Below, in pieces: positions 57,901 to 64,000 of a DNA stretch of 64,000 bases; position 1 is the stretch's first letter, and every line of letters begins with the position of its first letter. A program made the position numbers and the translations under genes. The stretch is from Siphonodentalium dalli. Taxonomy: Eukaryota; Mollusca; Scaphopoda; Gadilida; Siphonodentaliidae. The stretch spans positions 216,704,205 through 216,768,204 of the forward strand of contig CP136064.1 in the NCBI GenBank assembly GCA_032622095.1. The letters run 5' to 3'. Below the pieces are notes generated by a model. It had not been told where the DNA came from. It saw nothing but the letters and a program-made list of their open reading frames with translations, and ran no database searches.

Positions 57901-60863
57901 CTTTTTTGCGCAAAGGTATACGCTATATAGATTTACACGAGAATAAAGCTCAGAATATTGTCTTTAAGATGGCATAAGCCAATACACGGCACAACGCGCG
58001 AATTTTAGTTATTGGTGGGGTATTCAGAGAACACCCAGAGTTTGTTTTGGCAAAAGCCCATATGACGTCATGTATTTACGTTGGGATTGTGATGTTACGT
58101 AACATTTTTGGCAGTATTTATAATAAATCCAATAAAGTTTTTAATTTTTTATAACTTTTTCTGGATTTAAGATATTGAAATATATTGTGATGTGCTGAAT
58201 TCAGAACTTAATAATCTTTCCAATGGTGCAAACAATATGGTAGAAGAGAATGCATACGATACAGCACCATGCGCCTGAACACAGTCTACAATAAGTCAAA
58301 ATAGCCCTGGGAGCCCAGGGTCAGGGCATCGATCGTTGTGGGGAGCCAGGGTTCAAAGTGTTAATGATTCATTAGGATACACATGTAATGCCCTACTAAG
58401 GTCACAATCATCTGACAGATATTTGTAGGGTTTTTAACTAAAAATTTGCGATTGACTATTTTCACTTTCTTTTTATGACTTGATACTTATTTTAACCATT
58501 CATTCACTCATACCAGAGTCTAATTTCAGTCTATTCTAAGTTTTCATCCTTATTATGCTATGCGATGCATAGTTGAAAATATATATATTATTTTAGAAAA
58601 ATCAACTTATTGAAACAATATTAATGTGATAATGAATTGTTGCAGAACTGGAAAGCTTACAATGATTTGTGCAGTGCATTTCTCCTGAACAATAATAAAA
58701 TACTACAGATGATATAAAAATCACCAGTCAATATTACCTAATACATCACATCTCCATGATGCATATAATAATTCTGGCCCAGTACTTACATCATCTGACA
58801 TATTGTCGATAGTGAGAATATTATGTTCCTTGATCAGATTCATGTATCCACAGTCTATATTCTGCTGCATGTGTCTTTTTAATGGGTTATCTCCAGATTT
58901 CCAATCAGCCAGCTTGAGTTGACAGCAGAAGCAGCATGCAATATCACCCAACCCTGCAGAAAGCAGACTTTCTTATTTAACTTCCTCAAAAAGATGCAAG
59001 TGAGTGAGACAGTCCTGAGATATTGGAAATATGTTAAACATTCACCAATCTGATTCTCTTTGAAGTTTTACCATATTATAAAATTACACTTGTTAATTGC
59101 ATTCAAATTTTTAAACTAAATTTATTAAACGAAAAATACAGCTGAGGATACAAACATAGGCCTGGCTAGTTGCTATGGGTGGCAATTTGATGTCAAATGA
59201 AAACCAATATGCATCGAACAACGATCACTATGTCAATTTCAAATTAATAGAAGTCCTTTCAAATTAAAAATATGTCAAATGAAAATCAACAGGTGACAAA
59301 TAATAGAACTCCTTTCAAAATAAATGCATGTCTTTTTTTATTTTAAAACAAATATTTCAGACCCAATAATTTACCAACACAAAAAAAAGTCACTTTTATT
59401 TTCAATTGACACCCATCCAAACTTATTGTTTAGATTTTCTAAATAGTTTTAATGAAAAACCAAGAAGCATCATTTGTGTTCTAATAAGGGGTCAATTCCA
59501 AACTTTGTCGCTTGGCAGCACGCAAAAATGACAATCAACGGGAAAGAACTATGATGCGCTCACCAACATACCTGTATAAAAACATTGGCAGTACTTCAGA
59601 CATCTGAGGAAATATAACTGTTATTAAATATAGACTTAATTATAGATAGATAGATAGATAGATACTTTATTGCGCAATCGCTATACGGATACAGGATATG
59701 GCAAAGAAAGAAAAAGCATCCTATTCAGTGTCCGCGTAGGACCAAAATTTACTTTTGCTAAATATTTTGCCAACTTAAAATATTTTTGGCCAAATTCTTT
59801 ATGAAATTGCCAAATGCTATCAGTTTCTGCAACAATGAGTCTTAGTTTTCGATAATCAAAACTTTTGCCACATGATAATATTTAATTGCCAAATGTGAAT
59901 TATTTTTGCCATTGGCTAGTGGAAGTGTGAATCTTGTCCTTGATCTTATTGGGCCGATTACTAAAACAATAACAAACCTGTGTAGAATAATCCAGCTTCT
60001 GCAAAAGCTGCTGGTCCATTTTCCACCCTCAAATTCCTTGGCCAGAGTTCGAAGGACTTTAATCGACAAAATTCATCAGCATACTCCGGAAAACTCATCT
60101 CTAAAGCCTCTATCTTCTCAAACCTCAATCTTCTGGCGACTTTAGATTTCTTCTTCTGTTGTTCAGCAATCTTCTTACAAATTCTCTTCTCTATAGAGAT
60201 TGAAATATCGCCAACATCTATCCCAGACACAAACAAACATCCCGGAGATATCTCCCTGTGCATCATAAGAGCTGTACACCAATCAAGTTCATTCATCTGT
60301 ACCTCCTTCCGACAGTAAGCACAGACCAGTCTCTCATTCTCACTACCGATGTAATAGAAACCATATCTAGCAAAGTCTTCAAATGTTGTAAAACATTCAT
60401 AATCTTTTATATTCAAATCCTCAAAGGTATTCAGTCGTTCTGACTCAAATTTCATTTTAAAATCTTTGCAAGGGAAAATATTGTAATCTGAACATCTTAT
60501 TTTGTTAACCAGGCCTGAATCAGCTAATCTCAAACCATTTTTGAAGCTGGACTCCAGTTTGATTGTTTGTGTATCCCGATTATTTGTAGTAAATGGTACT
60601 GATAAATCTTCCCCACTGATAAATCTGCAATCAGGACTCATTATCATGTGAACTTGATACGGTGAGAAATCTGGCTCCCATTGTTGGTATGTTTCTTTAC
60701 ACGAGAAACACTTGACCTGATCATCGATTCCAGTGAAGAAGAATCCCGCTGCAGCCAGAGTGACTGGGTTCTGTGGGGCATCCAATGGCCAGAATCTGTA
60801 CGAGTTGATACGATCTGATACCGACTCCATACTGAGGTATCTTGCTGAGCAACCTGGAGACAT
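45646..60863 (-). CDS. Inhibitor of apoptosis protein (three BIRs, UBA-like, coiled coil, RING)
   Basis: Seven exons: 60830(or 60863)-59978, 58953-58790, 57194-57131, 56255-56160, 53000-52866, 51464-51261, 45995-45646. They splice in frame to about 621 residues. BIR1 is about residues 8-73 (zinc ligands C41, C44, H61, C68), BIR2 about 130-203 (C170, C173, H191, C198) and BIR3 about 235-325, split by intron 1 (C292, C295, H312, C319). A Ser/Gln-rich acidic linker (340-392) follows, then a UBA-like helix segment (about 393-437), a coiled coil (438-565) and a C-terminal RING (570-610). Known IAPs of this layout (XIAP, BIRC2/3) bind caspases or IBM peptides through BIRs and act as E3 ubiquitin ligases in the cytosol. 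No CARD is seen. The linker and coiled coil make it longer than XIAP as I recall it (about 500 residues). I chose ATG 60830 because it sits just before BIR1. ATG 60863 would add 11 residues, and an acceptor (GTTGCTCAG) lies between them. Confidence 0.9.
46575..47636. mobile_element. PIF/Harbinger-like element with GGCC termini in IAP intron 6
   Basis: Left GGCCACATCAATTTAATAGC CTG, right CAGGCTATTAAATTGTTGTGGCC, flanked by TAA on each side. 1062 bp with no transposase frame. Shares the GGCCACA start and size with 43853-44864. Confidence 0.7.
47910..48025. repeat. Imperfect hairpin
   Basis: GATAATAGCTGAAAACTG... TTATTTCAGAGAATGG pairs with CCATTCACTGAAATAATTCTCAG...ATCAGCCATTATC. Unassigned. 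Confidence 0.5.
48333..48428 (-). repeat. Left arm of a perfect 96-bp inverted duplication
   Basis: AGTCCAAGTCTTCTCGTACT through GGTCTCTTATGACACGA is the exact reverse complement of 49586-49681. The reading frame pointing away from the centre is open in both arms. It lies within intron 6 of the IAP gene. Confidence 0.92.
49586..49681 (+). repeat. Right arm of a perfect 96-bp inverted duplication
   Basis: TCGTGTCATAAGAGACCATA through AGTACGAGAAGACTTGGACT. It falls inside an 89-codon plus-strand frame (49489-49755) that starts MSLFPMYIAS and ends before GAG|GTGTGA. I do not recognise the peptide. Confidence 0.92.
50285..50540. repeat. 40-bp minisatellite, about six units
   Basis: ATTATAGCCCTATATGGTCA plus GCAGATTTAAACAATAACTG repeats in 40-bp steps with substitutions in each unit. 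Confidence 0.92.
50545..52865. other. IAP introns 4-6 sequence around exon 6
   Basis: Apart from exon 6 (51261-51464) I see only low-complexity tracts: a short AT repeat near 52040 and a 16-base C run at 52555-52570. Confidence 0.5.
51261..51464 (-). CDS. IAP exon 6: coiled-coil segment
   Basis: The exon encodes about 68 residues, starting GFFPDGKALTETIDRNLEV and continuing as a charged heptad-like helix (KKYEEARGNL, EKRKVEDNCREKLRL). The acceptor is ATGCTGCAG, the donor CAGA|GTGAGT, phase 1. Together with the start of exon 7 it forms a coiled coil that is not part of the usual mammalian IAP layout. Confidence 0.8.
52866..53000 (-). CDS. IAP exon 5: UBA-like domain
   Basis: This exon encodes DLSPGSDFGLRSKTYLSPDV, then HHAQQKGYTVQQIQNGILEF. 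The spacing of the hydrophobic residues and the GYT turn fit a ubiquitin-associated (UBA) helix bundle, which many IAPs carry between the BIRs and RING to bind ubiquitin chains. The match is by pattern only. The donor is CAC|GTGAGT. Confidence 0.75.
53188..54180 (-). mobile_element. ORF1-only non-LTR retrotransposon derivative in an IAP intron
   Basis: The minus strand carries ORF1 (53307-54146), a short 3' region, then CAAATAAAGATGATGATAG ending at about 53188. AATAAA followed by GAT repeats is a typical tail of CR1/L2-type elements. No endonuclease or reverse transcriptase frame lies between ORF1 and the tail, so the element is an internally deleted, non-autonomous form. Its orientation is the same as the host gene. 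Confidence 0.8.
53307..54146 (-). CDS. Retrotransposon ORF1-type RNA-binding protein, 279 residues
   Basis: The N-terminal half is a long coiled coil (about residues 10-140; KVEKHTSEMEKRIQKIESNM, KRKSEKLIKEFEEKNKRLFE). An RRM-like domain follows, beginning NIVIANIPEL (about 150), with RLGNRSSNKNRPVKIVLKN and RDKMIRDAIGY, then a basic C-terminus (YELRIELKRKQNVYPSRNFR). This is the layout of ORF1p proteins of non-LTR retrotransposons, which trimerise and coat the element RNA. The frame is intact, suggesting recent activity or selection. It is not part of the IAP protein. Confidence 0.85.
   Translation of the reverse strand: MGIWMLHIEKLLEKVIANMDKFDACIKIKVDQLIDNFEKKYNTKVEKHTSEMEKRIQKIESNMLKLEKRVNRCEEKQTTERGETYTQLEASKRKSEKLIKEFEEKNKRLFEQQRTEIQEKQTMLETIIEEKLKKPMNAYNEPTGISESKNHNIVIANIPELSQTEEYSREQDWHIISNKIQEMSKFNDSDVLSFYRLGNRSSNKNRPVKIVLKNKQTRDKMIRDAIGYNKKDSKTTGSEKMQMEQLYELRIELKRKQNVYPSRNFRLEGNRIVEHYTLK
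54480..55400 (+). repeat. Degenerate tandem repeats with AAGATGGCTGCC core
   Basis: Units of roughly 150 bp contain TATGAAGTTTGG(T)GA, ATCAGATxAGxxATGTGxCC, TTTAGTCATGCAAAGAGTAA and AAGATGGCTGCCAACAGCCA. At least five units can be followed; the end ATGGACGCATGCACACCCC and GCAATAGCTAAAACTTG resembles the tail at 36490-36555. Confidence 0.75.
55738..55992. mobile_element. piggyBac-like MITE with two hairpins (reference copy)
   Basis: TTAA on both sides (55734-55737, 55993-55996). The ends are CCCTTTCATGACGGGAGCTG and CAGTCACGAAAGGG. Two GTGCATTCTCTTATATATG-type hairpins are separated by CAAGGTCAAGATAAATATTG. It lies 165 bp from IAP exon 4. Confidence 0.88.
56160..56255 (-). CDS. IAP exon 4: Ser-rich and Gln-rich linker
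   Basis: Ninety-six bases encode an acidic serine-rich stretch (NTCSSSENEMSDSDASSP) and a short QQQQ run ending in LLSKL. The acceptor is TTTTTTCACAG, the donor CTGG|GTGAGT, and phase 1 is kept on both sides. Confidence 0.8.
56315..56800. repeat. 246-bp direct duplication
   Basis: GTTTAAAGATGTATTCAGGG TTCCAGGCTAATTTTTATGA occurs at 56321 and 56567; the following AGTGCTACATGAAA and GAATTTTCTxTGCATTTATTTCATA are also repeated. Confidence 0.85.
57131..57194 (-). CDS. IAP exon 3: acidic linker
   Basis: Sixty-four bases encode DTSDGDAPMEITPESTEISE. The acceptor has a long T tract followed by ATTTCAG, the donor is AGTG|GTAAGA, phase 1. No fold is expected; it is a Ser/Thr/acidic linker between BIR3 and the UBA-like part. 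Confidence 0.8.
57341..58360. mobile_element. TTAA-flanked 1.0-kb element in IAP intron 2
   Basis: Left CCATTTGAACCCGGCTGGCC, right GGGAGCCAGGGTTCAAAGTG, TTAA on each side (57337-57340, 58361-58364). The terminal repeat is imperfect. Contains GGCCGGxxxTxxxCCGGCC mini-palindromes near its left end. No transposase frame. Confidence 0.75.
58790..58953 (-). CDS. IAP exon 2: second half of BIR3
   Basis: The exon opens with LGDIACCFCCQLKLADWKSG and continues to HMQQNIDCGYM, supplying the zinc ligands C-x2-C, H and C of BIR3. The acceptor is CTTTCTGCAG, the donor GATGAT|GTAAGT, phase 0. Compared with human XIAP BIR3 (from memory), the groove tryptophan in DWK is kept and the acidic Glu314 position is Asp, but the Trp323 position appears to be Gln. 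The annotated protein is one domain only when exons 1 and 2 are joined. Confidence 0.88.
59646..59930 (-). repeat. Retrotransposon 3' tail and hAT-like terminal sequence in IAP intron 1
   Basis: 59646-59720 on the minus strand ends CAATAAAGTATCTATCTATC, an AATAAA plus TATC-repeat tail of a non-LTR element. Next to it, GGACCAAAATTTACTTTTGC, TATTTTGCCAAC and repeated TTGCCAAAT resemble the inverse of the hAT right end at 35640-35740. Confidence 0.55.
59978..60863 (-). CDS. IAP exon 1: BIR1, BIR2 and first half of BIR3
   Basis: The exon shows the BIR pattern three times. BIR1 has AAAGFFFTGIDDQVKCFSC, a conserved W and HMIMSPDC. BIR2 has YGFYYIG, CAYC and HREISPGC. BIR3 starts at RLKSFELWP and reaches EAGLFYTG, where the exon ends at ACAG|GTTTGT in phase 1. 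The upstream boundary is uncertain: stop codons precede ATG 60863, and the residues before 60830 (SPGCSARYLS) faintly resemble the end of another BIR. Confidence 0.88.
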
Positions 60864-63620
60864 TAAATTTTAAAATTATTAAATTATGTGGGTATAAATT
60901 ATGCATATACTGTCATGTCTAGGCATCAGAAGGTCGATAGCCCAGTGATTAGTGAGTTCTGCTTGTTATGCTGTCAACTCAGCAATATGACTATAACTGC
61001 ACCACCTGACAGTGGACTATTGAGTTACCGGCAACAGTGGATAGTTGGATTAAGTGACATTTGTGACTGTAGAGTTGTGCAGTTTAAATTTAAGCTGTGA
61101 CCCTAAAGTGAGGTCACATGTACAGTGAGGTCTTCATCATACTGTACATCAACGCATGATAAGCAAAGCGTGTTGAGCAAGTGTAACTTCAGTCAATTTG
61201 TTGCAACAAGCATCTTTTCGACTAATTTAACAGTGGGCTATATATAAACTAATATTGGCGAGTATAAATCAGAAATGACGAATTTCGAGTGATTAGATGC
61301 CATTTGTTGGTATATATACCACGTCAAAATGTCACAGAAATCATGTGCCCATTCAAATAATATCAGCGCAAACTCGAACTCTGCAGTATGCTAGTACCGG
61401 TATATATGTGATGGGAGAAGACAGCACATGTGCAGATAAATTTCACTGGACACCTGACCCATGAATCAATCCCCATTTGCCAGTCACATTTTGTCGTGGG
61501 AAATCTTAAATCTATAGGCGGATAGCATCAATGATACGATTCCATCTAATTTATCATAAATTTTCAAAGTGATAACTTATAAAAGCTTAATTTTATCACT
61601 TCATATTTGGTAAGCTCTGTGAATATAAGGATTGACGAATGACACTGGCTAAGCAACAATTTCCTGCCAACTTTGGTGCAGTGCAGAGAAAACATCCCAA
61701 TTTAAATGGCAACACAAAACTACCATGGAGGCTGATGGAGGTGGGTATTTTGATGATAAACAGTTACTCTGTTACTGGATATAAAAGTTCATAGAATAAA
61801 ATATCAGGTAAGAATGATTGCATTCATATTTAGATACTGACGATCCAAACCCAAAATTTGGCCAAATGATGTGAATCAATTTTCTACTCATCATTCTTCC
61901 TTATGTAAAGAGATGGCAAAATAAAAAAATTTAAGTTCATTCCAGTAAGGGCAAAACAAAATCTCTTTTTCCGATAACATGGGGAAATTTTTCCAGGTAG
62001 GCAGGCAGGTTTTTTTTTTATGGGACATTTGAAAGCGATAAAATAGTGTAGTACACCCTTTTAACATGTATTATAAAACTGACATGCTTTTAACATGTTG
62101 GTAATATATTATACAGCTTGCTGGAATATTAGGTCATGTATTAGGTATTAAAGACATTCTTTGAAAATAAAGTTTTAGAGACAACTTCCAATTGAATGTA
62201 TATAATGGCTGCTAGTACCGGTATGTGCACCAGTGTGAAGATTCAAGGTATTGGGCTATGGCCATGGGTTTAGAGTTATACCTCTTACATAGTCCATGCA
62301 GCTACCAGCCCACAATGCAACAGTATCATCTGCTGCCTTTATTTACAAATAACATGTGGCCAGAACAATGTTACTGACTGTTCTTCCAGATATCATGGAT
62401 ATGTAGGAGTAAACATGTTTTGTTCCAATCTTCCCATGAAGGCTGAATATCTCTGATGTAGGTTGGGCCTGAGGTTACACATTTTAGGCCATTCTATTCA
62501 TCACTGCCTACGCAATTTTCCAGGTGTTGCTGTTAAAATCAAGATCCTTTTACATGTATGGATAAATACTTGCCATTTCAATCAAACCTATTGTATGTTC
62601 ATCCCCTCTTAATTCTCTTCATAGATGATCATTATTTTTCAGTGACAACTTGTCCATATTGCCAAATCACTAAATTGTATTGTGGTTTAACTGAAGTAAC
62701 ATATTTCCGACCTATTTCGTTTCAATCCCGGAACGTTTTAATTAGCAGAATTGATTACCTGCCAACTTTCAGCAAGTTATCATATAATCCTTACAGTACA
62801 TGTATGCACATCAGATGATCAGAAATGTGTGTTTAATATTTGCGTACAGTGCAAGTTGTTTCTATCACAGTAGTATTTGCTACTTGGTCGGTAACATCAA
62901 AGAGCCTGACGTAAATAGTTGCAAGGAGTTGCTTCGCGTGACCCACTGAGGTGTTTGGTTGGTGACACAATGATCCAGTTTGTGTGTCATTTGTGTGACA
63001 GTTGTTTATTTAAAGCAGGTTAAACTCAGATTTCTGTGAATACTAAGCATTTTATATTGGATAATGATTTCTTCTGGTAAATGGTGACGGCGATTTCGGT
63101 TTTCACCTCAGCATTGTCGATTGACTACACTAATTTCCAGGACTGATTACGGAATACGAACTGTCATTTTCCCGCCAAAACGCACGTGCTTTTCACTGCT
63201 TAATTTTGTCGCTTACGGAGTTTTCTTTCAATCATGGTTTGCGCCCAATTCCACAAAGGAATTTAAGGCAGCTACTGGTATAATACACTGTAATTTTTAA
63301 AACACACAACCCACAGATGTGGAGATTTCCATAGTGACTTGTTATGGTATATAGTTTTATTTACGCCACGCTATTCACTGCGTAGCATGGCCGACTGGGT
63401 TGTCTTATTTATATCTATAGAATGCGCGATTGCATACACCGGCCAACACATGCGTCAGTTGTGTATGCAATGGGTGATTAGTTCTGCTGTTTGTATTGAA
63501 AAACCATAACATTTAACACACGGACGGACAGGTTACTACGGACGTCTGGAAAAAAAAATTTGAGACCGGCAAGAAAATCTCAGCCAGGCCGGGTACAGGA
63601 AACAGAGACGTATATATGAC
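60864..63620. other. Upstream flank of the IAP gene
   Basis: No coding exon, tRNA or transposon end recognised. The promoter and any 5' untranslated exon of the IAP gene should lie here, but I see no convincing signal. TAGTACCGGTATxT occurs twice (about 61391 and 62213). Confidence 0.5.
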
Positions 63621-63639
63621 ATATATATATTTACTAGCA

Positions 63640-64000
63640 GGTGACCCGACTTTGTCCGGGCTGTTTCCCCTCTGCTTTTCGGCGAATTGACCTTGAATTG
63701 TCCATTTTGAAGGTCAAGGTCAGGTGGGGTCCAAAACACTGCCCGGATAAAAGTACCCGACAAAAGTACCCGTCGAAATCCATCCGGTTTTACCAGATTT
63801 GACCTTGAATTGTCCATTTTGAAGGTCATGGTCAGGTGGGGTCCAAAACACTGCCCGGACAAAAGTAACCGACAAAAGTACCCGTCGAAATCCATCCGGT
63901 TTTACCAGATTTGACCTCGAATTGATCATTTTGAAGGTCAAGGTCAGGTCGGGGTCATGATTTGACCTGTCCAAAACACTCAGTGGACAAAAGTAACCCT
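63640..64000. repeat. 112-bp tandem repeat, continues past the window
   Basis: TTGACCTTGAATTGTCCATT, GGTCAAGGTCAGGTGGGGTC, CAAAACACTGCCCGG and AAAGTACCCGTCGAAATCCA recur in 112-bp steps (63721, 63833, 63945). The first unit is preceded by GCAGGTGACCCGACTTTGTC. Confidence 0.88.

Noticed and set aside
63536-63974. Minus-strand frames with repeated KPDGFRRVLLSG
   Set aside because: They come from the 112-bp tandem repeat.

Overview
This window looks like nuclear DNA from an animal, most likely a bivalve or related mollusc. It is AT-rich, has two intron-rich genes with GT-AG introns, and is packed with small transposons. It contains a tRNA-derived SINE whose 3' end (GCGACATTAAGCCCCAATCA on its sense strand) is of a type I associate with molluscs. 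The species assignment is inference. No bacterial gene organisation, rRNA, functional tRNA or CRISPR array is seen.

Two genes, both on the minus strand, were rebuilt from splice sites and reading phase. (1) A long coiled-coil protein gene has its first visible coding exon at 30198-30470. It runs leftwards through 18 exons and off the left edge, giving about 471 codons in the window; every junction keeps the frame. I do not recognise the family. (2) An inhibitor-of-apoptosis (IAP/BIRC-type) gene runs from about 60830 to 45646 in seven exons, giving about 621 residues: three BIR zinc domains, a UBA-like segment, a coiled coil and a C-terminal RING. It resembles XIAP/BIRC2-type proteins, which bind caspases or IBM-bearing partners and ubiquitinate them through the RING. 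The two genes lie head to tail, separated by about 15 kb (30471-45645) that holds only repeats and transposon remnants.

Almost everything else is mobile DNA. The dominant theme is TTAA-flanked inverted-repeat elements (piggyBac-like MITEs): about 23 copies in several families, some nested, some perfect palindromes. Also present are a TA-flanked Tc1/mariner-like MITE family, a 2.0-kb non-autonomous LTR element with two identical 532-bp LTRs that sits inside one of those MITEs, two roughly 1-kb elements with GGCC termini and TAA duplications (PIF/Harbinger-like), a hAT transposase fragment, three non-LTR retrotransposon remnants (one an ORF1-only derivative inside the IAP gene), a tRNA-derived SINE, several fold-back elements, and many tandem repeats (34, 40, 41, 50, 112 and about 610 bp units, plus a 1.2-kb island of degenerate GATATC repeats).

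Region by region: 1-30470 is the coiled-coil gene, its small exons separated by transposon-filled introns; 30471-45645 is intergenic repeats (non-LTR fragment, 610-bp tandem array, hAT fragment, MITEs, SINE, a Harbinger-like element); 45646-60863 is the IAP gene, with an ORF1 retroelement, a Harbinger-like element and a perfect 96-bp inverted duplication in its introns; 60864-64000 is upstream sequence ending in a 112-bp tandem repeat.
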